From DASQFY01 sp036397815 (GTDB taxonomy: Bacteria > Chloroflexota > Limnocylindria > QHBO01), in contig DASWIE010000062.1 of the NCBI GenBank assembly GCA_036397815.1, positions 1-64,000 on the forward strand: 64,000 nt of DNA, given 5' to 3'. A model generated the notes under the pieces. It was given only the letters and a program-made list of their open reading frames with translations. It made no database searches and was not told where the DNA came from. Shown here piece by piece: positions 27,184 to 35,385 of this stretch. Every line of letters starts with the position of its first letter. Positions within the stretch are counted from its first letter, which is position 1. The position numbers and the translations under genes are program-made.

Positions 27184-28737
27184 ATGCGGATGATCGTCGG
27201 CCTCCCGCGGTGGGCGCGATACAGCGTCGCACTGCTCAGCGTGGGGGCGGTCACAGCAGTCATCGCCGCGCTCGGACCGTTGCACCTGGCGAATGCCTCG
27301 ACGCTGTACCTGGTTGTCGTACTGCTCGCCGCGGTGGGCCTCGGGCGCGGCCCCGCCATCCTCTCCGCCTTCGCCGCCTTTCTTACCACCAACTTCTTCT
27401 TGGTGGAGCCGCGGTTCACCTTTGCGGTGGCAAACCCCGAGGAGTGGATCACCCTTCTCCTCCTGCTTCTGACGGCCGTGATCACCGGACAGGTGGCAGC
27501 CGGGCAGGAGCGGCGTGCGGAAGAGGCGGAAGAGCACGCCCGTGCGGGGCGGCTGCTGTACGAGGTCGCTCTGCTGATGGCCGAGCCGAACCTGGGTCGA
27601 GCCGTCGAGTCGGTCGCTGAGCGTGTCCGCACCGAGCTTGCGGTTCCCGCGGTCCGGGTCGAAGTCGTTGGGTCCGATGGCGTGCGCCGGGCAACGGCGA
27701 GCGCCGGAGACGCGGAGGCGCTTGAGGCGCTCGAGCTCGGCATCGGAGGTGGCAGCGAGGTGCTGGTGCCTGCTGGCGCAGCCGCCAGTGGCGACTCGTC
27801 GAGCCGGTGGGTGCGCGTCCGTCCCCCGCACGGCCGCCTGGGAGGCGCGCGCCAGCATCGGCTGCTGCGCGTTCCGATCCGGGCGCCACACGGCAACGCC
27901 GGCGAGATCGCACTGGCAATAGCGCCGCAGGGCGACCTCGACCCGGCCTCGATTCGGATGCTCGAGGCTCTCTCACCGCAGCTGTGGTCAGCCGTCGAGC
28001 GCGCCCGGCTCCGCGACGAGGCGACGCAGGCGGAGGTCGCGCGGCGCGCCGACCAGGCGAAGTCCGCCCTTCTTGACGCCGTCTCTCACGACCTGCGCAC
28101 CCCGCTCTCCTCAATCATCGCCTCCGCCGGCAGCCTGCTCCAATCGGACGTCGATTGGCCGCATGATGAGCGTCGGGGCTTCGCACAGGCGATCGAGCAG
28201 GAGGCCCAGCGGCTGGATCGGATCGTCGGCAACCTGCTGGACCTGAGCCGGCTCGAGAGCGGAGAGCTGCGGCCGGATCGGGGTTGGTACGAGCCGATCG
28301 CGCTGATCCATGACGTGGTCGGGCGGCTGCGACCGCTGATCGGGACTCATCCGATCAGGCTCGACCTTCCCGAAGAGCTGCCCCCGGTGCTGCTCGATTA
28401 CTCCAAGGTCGACCAGGTGCTCTCCAACCTGGTCGAGAACGCCGCCAAATACTCGCCGCCCGGAGCCGAGATCGCAATCACCGCGGCCGTGACCGATGGG
28501 ACGCTGCGCGTGACCGTCACCGACGATGGGACGGGCATCGCTGCCGAGGCGCTCCCGCATCTGTTCGAGCCGTTCTTCCGGGGCAGCCGAGCCCGGCCGC
28601 AGAGTGGATCGGGCCTTGGGCTGGCGGTCGCACGCGGGTTGGTGGAGGCGCACCGAGGCCGCATCTGGGCCGAGAATCGACCTGGAGGCGGGGCCAGCTT
28701 CAGCTTCGACATCCCAGGCAATGGGACCACGCCGTGA
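27184..28737 (+). CDS. KdpD-like sensor histidine kinase lacking the N-terminal KdpD/USP domains
   Basis: This 517-residue membrane kinase starts with a DUF4118-type TM bundle (about residues 10-100, with FFLVEPRFTFAVANPEEW as in KdpD), followed by a GAF-like linker. The HisKA box is DAVSHDLRTPLSSI with His302, and the HATPase_c has NLVENAAKYSPP and the DDGTGI and GSGLGLAVARGLV boxes. It corresponds to the C-terminal half of KdpD; the cytosolic sensor and universal-stress domains that precede the TM bundle in classical KdpD are absent. The ATG at 27184 lies next to the divergent xylA promoter region. The stop overlaps the regulator start. Confidence 0.9.
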   Translation: MRMIVGLPRWARYSVALLSVGAVTAVIAALGPLHLANASTLYLVVVLLAAVGLGRGPAILSAFAAFLTTNFFLVEPRFTFAVANPEEWITLLLLLLTAVITGQVAAGQERRAEEAEEHARAGRLLYEVALLMAEPNLGRAVESVAERVRTELAVPAVRVEVVGSDGVRRATASAGDAEALEALELGIGGGSEVLVPAGAAASGDSSSRWVRVRPPHGRLGGARQHRLLRVPIRAPHGNAGEIALAIAPQGDLDPASIRMLEALSPQLWSAVERARLRDEATQAEVARRADQAKSALLDAVSHDLRTPLSSIIASAGSLLQSDVDWPHDERRGFAQAIEQEAQRLDRIVGNLLDLSRLESGELRPDRGWYEPIALIHDVVGRLRPLIGTHPIRLDLPEELPPVLLDYSKVDQVLSNLVENAAKYSPPGAEIAITAAVTDGTLRVTVTDDGTGIAAEALPHLFEPFFRGSRARPQSGSGLGLAVARGLVEAHRGRIWAENRPGGGASFSFDIPGNGTTP

Positions 28738-29453
28738 GCCAACCCGGACGAGCCAGAACCGGGGCGCGCATCCTCGTGATCGAGGACGAGCCGGCCATCC
28801 GCCTTGCGGTTGAGCGGAACCTGACCGGCCACGGGTTCGACGTGCGCGGGATCGACTCGGCCGAGGGCGGATTGGAGCTCGAGACCCGCTTCCATCCGGA
28901 CCTGGTGCTGCTCGACCTCGTGCTTCCGGACGTCGAGGGATTCGAGGTCATCCAACGTCTGCGCTCCCGGAGCAGCATCCCCATCATCGTCCTTTCCGTG
29001 CGCGGCGCCGAGCAGGACAAGGTTCGAGCGCTCGAACTCGGAGCTGACGATTACCTGACGAAGCCATTTGGGGTCGACGAGCTGTTGGCGCGCATCCGCG
29101 TTGCCCTACGGCACGCGGCGCGGTCTGGCAGCGGCCCGGACCCGATCTTCCGCAGTGCCGAGCTGCAGGTGGACCTTGAGCGTCGGGCGGTGACGGTGGC
29201 CGGCCGGCCCGTGCACCTGACGCCCACCGAATACGCGCTGCTGGGGGCGTTGATCGCCGCGGCCGGGCGCGTCCTGACCGACCGCGCGTTGCTGCAGCGG
29301 GTGTGGGGCCCCGAGTACGGCTCCGAGGACCACTACCTGCACGTGTACATGGCCAGGCTGCGCAAGAAGCTCGAGCGCGATCCCGCCAACCCGCGCTACC
29401 TGCGCACCGAAGCCGGGGTCGGCTATCGGCTGCTGGAGCTGGAGACCGGCTGA
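28734..29453 (+). CDS. KdpE-like response regulator (OmpR family)
   Basis: This 239-residue protein has a receiver domain with the acidic pocket VIEDEPAIR, phosphoacceptor Asp61 in LVLLDLVLPDVEG and Lys110 in DYLTKPFG. A C-terminal winged helix follows (LTPTEYALLGALIAAAGRVLTD...HVYMARLRKKLE). The sequence is typical of KdpE, which activates potassium-uptake genes. A GTG start overlaps the kinase stop by 4 bp. No kdpFABC genes are in the window; instead a KimA-type permease follows about 370 bp downstream, making it the plausible target. Confidence 0.92.
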   Translation: MSQPGRARTGARILVIEDEPAIRLAVERNLTGHGFDVRGIDSAEGGLELETRFHPDLVLLDLVLPDVEGFEVIQRLRSRSSIPIIVLSVRGAEQDKVRALELGADDYLTKPFGVDELLARIRVALRHAARSGSGPDPIFRSAELQVDLERRAVTVAGRPVHLTPTEYALLGALIAAAGRVLTDRALLQRVWGPEYGSEDHYLHVYMARLRKKLERDPANPRYLRTEAGVGYRLLELETG

Positions 29454-29541
29454 GGGCTGATGGCCGCGGCGACGCGGCCGCCAACAATATTGAGCCCATG
29501 TTGAGGCGATTCGGGCGCCTCGTTGACACGCCGTTGAGCGC

Positions 29542-29820
29542 GTGGCCGCCAGCATCGACGTCATGCTTTCACTCATCGACGGTGGGGCGGCGGCGCACAC
29601 CACCAGCTCGCTGCGGGCCGCCTGCGAGCTGCTCGGCGCTGCCGGCTCGGGTATCAGCAACGTCAGCGTCTCGGGGCGGCTGCCCGAGCCGGACGAGGGG
29701 ACGCTTCCCGTCCTGGCCATAGCGCAGCGACTGGCCACCGAGTATCGGCTCGCCGTGCAGGTTCGCCTCGAGGCGGGCCGGTTCGAGGTCCTCTTCCGCC
29801 GGCCTCCATTGGAGAGCTGA
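29542..29820 (+). CDS. small hypothetical protein between KdpE-like and KimA-like genes
   Basis: This is a 92-codon frame from a GTG; an ATG at 29563 would give 85 residues. It encodes a soluble-looking protein with an amphipathic first half and a beta-rich end (YRLAVQVRLEAGRFEVLFRR). I recognise no domain. Good third-position GC, position on the same strand inside the cluster, and a stop just one base before the TTG of the permease, whose ribosome site lies within this frame's last codons, argue that it is a real coupled gene. Confidence 0.6.
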   Translation: MAASIDVMLSLIDGGAAAHTTSSLRAACELLGAAGSGISNVSVSGRLPEPDEGTLPVLAIAQRLATEYRLAVQVRLEAGRFEVLFRRPPLES

Positions 29821-29821
29821 C

Positions 29822-31864
29822 TTGTCGGAGTCTGATCCGCGGTCCAACCGGATCGACCCGCACCTGGAAGTCCGCGAGCGAAAGACGGGGAGGCGGCCGG
29901 GAGACGCGTACGTCCGCATCGTCAGGCCGTTCGATGCGGAGTTCGAGCAGGGGGCCAACGGCCACCTGGTGGCGACCAGCGAGACCCTGGTCGGTTCACC
30001 CGGATTCTCGCGGGTGCTGGCCCGCGTGCGCGGCTTCCTGATCGGCCGGCCGATCTCCAGCGAGCGCGAAGAGCACGAGCGCCTCACCAAGGTGAAGGCG
30101 CTGGCCGTGTTCAGCAGCGACAACATCAGCTCATCGGCCTATGCGACCGAGGAGATGATGCGGGTGCTGGTGGTGGCCGGTGTCGGTGCCTTCAGCCTGG
30201 TGATGCCGTTGACGTTCGTGATCGTGGTCGTCCTCGCGATCGTCGCAACCTCCTACCGCCAGACGATTCGAGCCTATCCGAATGGTGCGTCGAGCTACAT
30301 CGTCGCCTCGGACAACCTCGGGGCCCCGGCTGGCCTGGTCGCGGCGGGGGCCCTCCTGATCGACTACACGTTGACGGTGGCGGTGAGTGTGTCGGCCGGG
30401 GTGGCGGCGATCACCTCGATCGTGCCGGGCCTCTATCCGGAGCGCGTGTCACTGGCCGTCGTGATTGTGGTGCTGCTGACCCTGGGCAACCTGCGCGGCG
30501 TGCGGGAGTCAGGCACCATCTTCATGGCCCCCACGTACCTCTACCTGGTGGTGGTCCTGGGGATGATCGGCTTCGGGCTGGTCGGAGCGGTGGCAGGCTT
30601 CATCCCGCCTTACACGCCGCCACCGGACTGGCTGGCGGCCGAGACGGGCGGTGGCATCGGGGCCCTTGGCCTCCTGCTGGTATTGCGCGCCTTTTCGTCC
30701 GGGGCCGTCGCGCTCACCGGAGTCGAGGCCATCTCCGATGGTGTTCCCGCCTTCAAGCCCCCGGAGTGGCGGAATGCGCGTACCACACTCACCTGGGCGG
30801 CGATCCTGTTCGCCGTCCTGTTCATCGGCATCAGCTCGCTGGTCAGCCTGTTCGGCATCGTGCCGGACCCGAGCGAGCAGCAGACCGTGCTGAGCATCCT
30901 GGCGCGCCACCTCACCGGCGACGGCTTCTTCCTGGTGCTGGTGCAGGTCTCGACCGCGCTGCTCCTGACGCTTGCCGCCAACACGAGCTTCGCGGACTTC
31001 CCGCGCCTCTCCTCGTTCCTGGCGCGCGACGGGTTCATGCCACGGCAGTTCGGCTTCCGCGGGGACAGACTTGCCTTCTCGACCGGGATCGTCGCGCTTG
31101 CGGCCGTGGCGATCGTGCTGCTGCTCGCGTTCGGGGCATCGGTGAGCGCGCTGATCCCGCTCTATACGCTGGGTGTGTTCGTGGCCTTCACCCTGTCGCA
31201 GACCGGCATGGTGCGGCGCTGGTGGAGCCGCCGTGAGGCGGGCTGGCGACGTGGCCTGGCAATCAATGGACTCGGCGCTGCCACCACCGCCGTGATCGTG
31301 CTCATCGTGGCGGTCAGCAAGTTCCTGGCGGGCGCATGGCTGGTGATGATCATGATCCCACTGCTGATCGCGCTGATGTGGGGCATCCACGTGCACTACC
31401 GGCGCATGGAGCGAGCCGTCAGCGTGGAGGATCCGGGTGCGCGACTGAAGTCCAGGATCGCTCCACTGGTGATCGTCCCGATCGCCCGCCTGGACAGACC
31501 CTCGATCGAGGCCCTCGCCTTCGCGCGGTCGATCTCGTCCGACCCGTTGGCCGTGCACATCACCAACGACCCCTCCGCCGCCGCGGAACTCCGGCTCCGG
31601 TGGGCGGAGCTGCCCGAGCCGTCCGAGCTCGTGATCGTTGAGTCCCCGTACCGGGCCCTGATCGGACCGCTTCTGCGCTACCTCGACGCACTGCAGCGCC
31701 AGGATCCCAGTCGACGGCTACTCGTTGTGCTCTCGGAGGTGGTGCCCCAGCATTGGTGGGACAGCCTGCTGCACAACCAGACCGCACTGCGGCTCAAGCT
31801 GCGGCTCTTCTTCCGACCCAACACCATCGTCGCCGATGTCCCGTACCACGAGGCGAACGTCTAG
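29822..31864 (+). CDS. APC-superfamily permease, KimA-type potassium transporter
   Basis: This 680-residue protein has about twelve TM helices and a cytosolic C-terminal region of about 150 residues. The stretches KVKALAVFSSDNISSSAYATEE, YRQTIRAYPNGASSYIVASDNLG and LLIDYTLTVAVSVSAGVAAITS match the Bacillus KimA (YdaO) family of proton-coupled K+ importers rather than ordinary amino-acid permeases. Compared with KimA the N-terminus is about 70 residues longer. The TTG start at 29822 has GGAGAG five bases upstream. Location behind a KdpDE-like system supports a role in potassium uptake; a generic APC amino-acid permease is the alternative. Confidence 0.82.
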   Translation: MSESDPRSNRIDPHLEVRERKTGRRPGDAYVRIVRPFDAEFEQGANGHLVATSETLVGSPGFSRVLARVRGFLIGRPISSEREEHERLTKVKALAVFSSDNISSSAYATEEMMRVLVVAGVGAFSLVMPLTFVIVVVLAIVATSYRQTIRAYPNGASSYIVASDNLGAPAGLVAAGALLIDYTLTVAVSVSAGVAAITSIVPGLYPERVSLAVVIVVLLTLGNLRGVRESGTIFMAPTYLYLVVVLGMIGFGLVGAVAGFIPPYTPPPDWLAAETGGGIGALGLLLVLRAFSSGAVALTGVEAISDGVPAFKPPEWRNARTTLTWAAILFAVLFIGISSLVSLFGIVPDPSEQQTVLSILARHLTGDGFFLVLVQVSTALLLTLAANTSFADFPRLSSFLARDGFMPRQFGFRGDRLAFSTGIVALAAVAIVLLLAFGASVSALIPLYTLGVFVAFTLSQTGMVRRWWSRREAGWRRGLAINGLGAATTAVIVLIVAVSKFLAGAWLVMIMIPLLIALMWGIHVHYRRMERAVSVEDPGARLKSRIAPLVIVPIARLDRPSIEALAFARSISSDPLAVHITNDPSAAAELRLRWAELPEPSELVIVESPYRALIGPLLRYLDALQRQDPSRRLLVVLSEVVPQHWWDSLLHNQTALRLKLRLFFRPNTIVADVPYHEANV

Positions 31865-31871
31865 GCGGGTG

Positions 31872-31946
31872 GGGTGGCCTATGGGGGTCGAACCCATAAC
31901 CTTCGGATCCACAATCCGATGCTCTGCCGGTTGAGCTAAGGCCACC
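31872..31946 (-). tRNA. tRNA-His (anticodon GUG)
   Basis: This is a minus-strand cloverleaf. The acceptor is GGTGGCC/GGCCACC (31940-31946 with 31873-31879), and the D arm is TAGCTCAACCGGCAGAGC. Anticodon stem TCGGA/TCCGA carries loop TTGTGGA (anticodon GTG), and the T arm is ATGGG TTCGACC CCCAT. The discriminator is C at 31872, as expected for tRNA-His. The extra G at position -1 is not encoded (the base is U), so it would be added after transcription. Confidence 0.94.
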
Positions 31947-32011
31947 ACGAGCCGGCCGGGATGGTCGGGCGGGCGATTCTCCCATGGGCCCATGGGAGCG
32001 TCAAACCTCGC

Positions 32012-32275
32012 TCAGTCGCGGGTCAGGCCGCGAATCAGCACCAGGACCAGCGCGGAGCCCAGGATGGCCAGCAGGAGCGCGCCCAGGAACCCCCCGGCCC
32101 GATCCTGCCCCAGCACAGAGGTCCACAGCCAGCCACCCAGCAGGCCGCCCACGATCCCGAGCAGGGTCGTGCCGAGGCAGCCCATTCGCTCGCGCTTCGG
32201 CACGAACCAGCCGGCCAAGACGCCGGCGAGGAAACCGATGACGATCCAGGCGATCGGGTCCAGGCCCTCGGGCAT
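32012..32275 (-). CDS. GlsB/YeaQ/YmgE family stress-response membrane protein
   Basis: This 87-residue protein has three TM helices and the family pattern: WIVIGFLAGVLAGWFVP, then the charged loop KRERMGCLGTTLLGIVGGLLGGW and a final LGALLLAILGSALVLVLI. It is also called a transglycosylase-associated protein. Members are small inner-membrane proteins induced by stress; the mechanism is unknown. It stands alone, 22 bp from the next gene on the strand. Confidence 0.85.
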   Translation of the reverse strand: MPEGLDPIAWIVIGFLAGVLAGWFVPKRERMGCLGTTLLGIVGGLLGGWLWTSVLGQDRAGGFLGALLLAILGSALVLVLIRGLTRD

Positions 32276-32296
32276 GTCCGTATCCTACGACCGCCC

Positions 32297-32761
32297 TCAG
32301 TCGACCGGCAGCAGGAAGTCGACGACCACGGCGCCGTTGCGGACGACGGTCGGGAATCGTTGCAGGGGTGGATCCGCAGGATCGATCGGTACGCCCTCGT
32401 AGGTCCATGCGTCGCCCTCGCAATCGACCAGGCGGTCCGCACCGAGATTGACCTCACAGTCGTTGGTTGGGCTCCAGGCGTTGACCACCGTGTAGCGGCC
32501 AGTGCCGGTCTCCGGCGATATGACCACCGTGAGGCCGGCCCGCTCGCCGGATTCAACTTCCCCGAGCAGGCCGTGCGGCTCGTTGAGGACGATCTCGATC
32601 AGCTGCACTCCCTGGTCGGCCTGGGCCGTCGCAACGAGGCGGTAGTTGGCGTCGTCGAGCGGCGGCGCGAGGCTGAAGATGAGCGGCCGGACCAGCAGCA
32701 TCAGGCCGACGAGGCCGGCGACAGCGAGCAGGGCGACGACGGCATACCGCGCGATCGGCAT
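32297..32761 (-). CDS. hypothetical membrane-anchored protein
   Basis: This 154-residue protein has one N-terminal TM helix (YAVVALLAVAGLVGLMLLV) followed by a beta-rich extracytoplasmic domain containing two Cys (in NDCEVN and VDCEGD) that could form a disulfide. I recognise no family. It starts 3 bp after the metallophosphoesterase gene stops, so it is probably part of the same transcript. Confidence 0.7.
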   Translation of the reverse strand: MPIARYAVVALLAVAGLVGLMLLVRPLIFSLAPPLDDANYRLVATAQADQGVQLIEIVLNEPHGLLGEVESGERAGLTVVISPETGTGRYTVVNAWSPTNDCEVNLGADRLVDCEGDAWTYEGVPIDPADPPLQRFPTVVRNGAVVVDFLLPVD

Positions 32762-32764
32762 CGC

Positions 32765-33463
32765 TCAGACGGTAGCAGGCGATTGGAGCTCGACGAGCAC
32801 CGCCCCCGTGACGTTCACGAGGAGCGTGGAGTCGTGACGCCGGCAGCGCCCATCCACGCCCCGCCTCATCAGCGACGTGTGGCCATGAAGCCACAGCGGT
32901 GGCGCCAGCCGGTCGAGCAGCCATCGGAAGGCGGGGAATCCGCGGTGCGCCATGTCCGGCGCGTCGTTCAGCCCCCTCGGCGCCGCGTGACTGACGACGA
33001 GCAGCGGGCCGTGGCCCACGGCCCTCGGCCAGGCGCCGAGCACCCGACGCCACATGGCGAAGTCGGAGACCTGCTGCTCCGCACCGGCCCCTTGCCGGGG
33101 GGCGTAGATCGGCGATCCGGAGAAGCCGATCAGCGAGAGGCCGTCCTCCTCGTGGATGCGGCCATCCTCGAGCGGCTCGGGCAGCATCGCGCGCTCCCCC
33201 ACGCTCCAGGCGCGGCCGACGTCGTGGTTGCCGCGGACGTAGGCGAGCGGCACCTTGAACGCGTCGGCCAGGAACGCCAGGTACGGTGGCTCGAGATCGC
33301 CGCAGCCGACCACCAGGTCGACCTCGCCCAGCCCCTGGCGGGAACGGTCGGACTCCAGGGAGGCATCGGTCTCGTCCGATACGGCGAGGAGGCGCACCGG
33401 TCGCCCGTCGCGGTTGACGAATGGCTCCGGGCTCGGCCAGGTCAGTGCCAACCGTTCGGTCAA
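32765..33463 (-). CDS. calcineurin-like metallophosphoesterase
   Basis: This is a 232-residue phosphoesterase. Motifs in order are LLAVSDETDASLES (motif I, where the usual D-x-H reads D-E-T), VVGCGDLEP (GD), YVRGNHDVG (GNHD), LLVVSHAAP (His) and WLHGHTSL (GHxH variant). All metal-ligand positions except the first His are visible, so the site is mostly intact. The substrate is unknown. Its ATG overlaps the stop of the ParB-like gene by 4 bp, indicating translational coupling. Confidence 0.82.
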   Translation of the reverse strand: MTERLALTWPSPEPFVNRDGRPVRLLAVSDETDASLESDRSRQGLGEVDLVVGCGDLEPPYLAFLADAFKVPLAYVRGNHDVGRAWSVGERAMLPEPLEDGRIHEEDGLSLIGFSGSPIYAPRQGAGAEQQVSDFAMWRRVLGAWPRAVGHGPLLVVSHAAPRGLNDAPDMAHRGFPAFRWLLDRLAPPLWLHGHTSLMRRGVDGRCRRHDSTLLVNVTGAVLVELQSPATV

Positions 33464-34077
33464 TGCTGGCCGGACCCGGCTGGGTCCTCTTCGGGGGGTG
33501 GCACGTCGCCGGAGGGCTCCTCCCCGACCAGCTCCTCGCGACGCAGCTTATCCACGCGCGAGCGACGCTCGGCCGTCCGCGACTGGCGCCCGACGACAGC
33601 CTGGCGCACCTCCTCGGCGCCCAGGAGCAGGGTGTGCGCGTCCGGCTCGTGCTGACGCGGCGCTGGCTCGGACTCCGCTCCGGGCAGCATCAGCTCGGTC
33701 ACGTCGGCGTCGATCGCCACGGCCCCGGCTCGTTGCGCGGCCGCGACGCGGTTGTGCCCGTCGGCCACGAAGTACTCGTCACCGACCTTCACCACCTCGA
33801 CCGGCGGCAACGTCTCGAGAGCCTCGAACGCCTTCAGGAGCCGCTTCCAGCGCGCCTCCCAGTTCCGCCCCCGCAGCACGGGAAGCGGCAGGAAATCCGA
33901 CGTGTTCTGGGTCGGGTGGCGCACCGTTCCGACGATCTGGTCGAGGGGCACCACCTGCAGGCCACGTGCGCGTCGCGTGGCCGCGGCCGCGTCGGGGTGG
34001 CGGTCGTACAGGGACGGAAGCGGGTCCGGACGCGTGGCTTCGCGTAACCGGTCCCGGATCGATCGGTAGGGCTGCAT
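33460..34077 (-). CDS. ParB/sulfiredoxin-like nuclease-fold protein
   Basis: This 205-residue protein has a central ParB-like domain with LPPVEVVKVGDEYFVADGHNRVAAAQRAGAVAIDADVTEL, containing the G-H-N-R catalytic/phosphate-binding box (DGHNR). The N-terminus (SIRDRLREATR...LYDRHPDA) and the charged, Pro-rich C-terminus are not typical of chromosome-partition ParB, and there is no HTH domain. A DNA- or nucleotide-related function is possible. It is first in a three-gene minus-strand unit with the phosphoesterase. Confidence 0.78.
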   Translation of the reverse strand: MQPYRSIRDRLREATRPDPLPSLYDRHPDAAAATRRARGLQVVPLDQIVGTVRHPTQNTSDFLPLPVLRGRNWEARWKRLLKAFEALETLPPVEVVKVGDEYFVADGHNRVAAAQRAGAVAIDADVTELMLPGAESEPAPRQHEPDAHTLLLGAEEVRQAVVGRQSRTAERRSRVDKLRREELVGEEPSGDVPPPEEDPAGSGQH

Positions 34078-34114
34078 CGGCTGGTTATCGAGGCATCAAG
34101 GAATCGTGATAATC

Positions 34115-34138
34115 AGTGCTTGCGGGGTGCACTATGAT
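34115..34138 (+). promoter_or_regulatory. candidate promoter with inverted repeat upstream of the MalK-type gene
   Basis: A good -10 hexamer TATGAT (34133-34138) lies 66 bp before the ATPase start. It overlaps the right arm of an inverted repeat, AGTGC-N9-GCACT (34115-34119 with 34129-34133), placed like a repressor operator. No good -35 box is visible at the correct spacing, so promoter strength is uncertain. Confidence 0.35.
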
Positions 34139-34203
34139 GACAGCCCCTACGGTGATTGGCCCAGCCGACGTGGGTCCGCACCTTTTGCACGAGGATGCGC
34201 TGA

Positions 34204-35298
34204 ATGGCAACCGTGACATTCGATCACGTCTACAAGCGGTTCAGTCCCGAGGTCGTCGCCGTCAATGACCTCACCCTGGAAGTCAAAGATGGGGAGTTCC
34301 TCGTCCTGGTCGGGCCATCCGGCTGCGGCAAGACCACGGCATTGCGCTGCATCGCGGGCCTCGAGACGATCAGCGACGGGCAGCTGCGCATCGGCGACCG
34401 CGTCGTCAATGACGTCGCTCCCAAGGATCGCGACATCGCGATGGTCTTCCAGAGCTACGCGCTCTACCCGCACATGTCGGTCTACGACAACCTGGCCTTC
34501 GGGCTGAAGCTGCGCAAGACGCCCAAGGCCGATATCGAGCGCAGGGTGAAGGCCGCGGCCGGCATCCTGGGACTCGACAAGTTCCTGGATCGCAAGCCGA
34601 AGGCGCTCTCCGGCGGCCAGCGCCAGCGCGTCGCCCTGGGACGGGCGATCGTCCGCGAGCCCGCCGTCTTCCTGATGGACGAGCCCCTCTCCAACCTGGA
34701 CGCCAAGCTGCGCGTCCAGACCCGCGCCGAGATCGCGCGCCTCCACCAGCGGCTGGGCACGACCACCGTGTACGTGACCCACGACCAGGTCGAGGCGATG
34801 ACCATGGGGGATCGAATCGCCGTCATGCGCGACGGCCTCCTGCAGCAGACCGGTACCCCCCAGGAGCTGTACGACAATCCGAACAACGTCTTCGTAGCCG
34901 GCTTCATCGGCTCGCCGGCCATGAACTTCGCAACCACCAGCCTGTCGGATGGGGCGCTTCAGCTCGGGAAGACGCGGATCGGCCTGACCGGCAAGCCAGC
35001 CCAGATCGCGAGCCAGCGGACGCCCGGCTCGTCGCTGCTCGTCGGCTTCCGCCCCGAGCACCTGGACATCGCCAGCGCCACCGGCACCGAGGGCCAGATC
35101 CGCTTCCCGGCGCGAGTGGACGTCGTCGAGTACCTGGGCAACGAGGAGCTGCTGCACGCCCAGATGGAGGGGATCGAGGTCGTCGCCGTCGTACCGTCGG
35201 AACGACAGGTGAAGGCCGGTGACAACGTCGAGCTCACCGTACCGGCCGAGAAGCTCCATCTCTTCGATCCCGAAACCGAAGACTGCTTGACCAGCTGA
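34204..35298 (+). CDS. carbohydrate ABC transporter ATP-binding protein, MalK/UgpC type
   Basis: This 364-residue ATPase has Walker A GPSGCGKT, the family strings YALYPHMSVYDNLAFGLKLRK, signature LSGGQRQRVALGRAIVR, Walker B VFLMDEPLSNLDAKLR and switch TVYVTHDQVEAMT. A C-terminal regulatory TOBE/OB domain (about 240-364) includes VGFRPEHLDI. It is the CUT1-type energiser for the receptor and permeases that follow. In most CUT1 systems this ATPase may serve several importers. It is first in the operon; three consecutive stem-loops separate it from the receptor gene. Confidence 0.92.
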   Translation: MATVTFDHVYKRFSPEVVAVNDLTLEVKDGEFLVLVGPSGCGKTTALRCIAGLETISDGQLRIGDRVVNDVAPKDRDIAMVFQSYALYPHMSVYDNLAFGLKLRKTPKADIERRVKAAAGILGLDKFLDRKPKALSGGQRQRVALGRAIVREPAVFLMDEPLSNLDAKLRVQTRAEIARLHQRLGTTTVYVTHDQVEAMTMGDRIAVMRDGLLQQTGTPQELYDNPNNVFVAGFIGSPAMNFATTSLSDGALQLGKTRIGLTGKPAQIASQRTPGSSLLVGFRPEHLDIASATGTEGQIRFPARVDVVEYLGNEELLHAQMEGIEVVAVVPSERQVKAGDNVELTVPAEKLHLFDPETEDCLTS

Positions 35299-35301
35299 CG
35301 C

Positions 35302-35368
35302 GCGCGGGGGCGTTCGCTCCCGCGCAGCATCCGCTCCGAGGAGGAGCGGCACGGCGCAACCGCGCCGT
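35302..35368 (+). promoter_or_regulatory. three consecutive stem-loops between the MalK-type and receptor genes
   Basis: Hairpin 1 (35302-35325) pairs GCGCGGGGGCG with CGCTCCCGCGC, one G-U included. Hairpin 2 (35331-35349) pairs CCGCTCC with GGAGCGG. Hairpin 3 (35351-35368) pairs ACGGCGC with GCGCCGT around AACC. They fill almost the whole 87-bp gap and end 6 bp before the GAGGAGG ribosome site of the receptor gene. They could act as a processing or attenuation site that uncouples ATPase from receptor expression. Confidence 0.5.
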
Positions 35369-35385
35369 CGACAGAGGAGGAACCG

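Noticed and set aside
27175..27195. Inverted repeat GATCATC-N7-GATGATC across the sensor kinase start as an operator
   Set aside because: It overlaps coding sequence and is short; the GATCATC/GATGATC arms can arise from the repeated ATG and GAT codons. No second copy was seen nearby.
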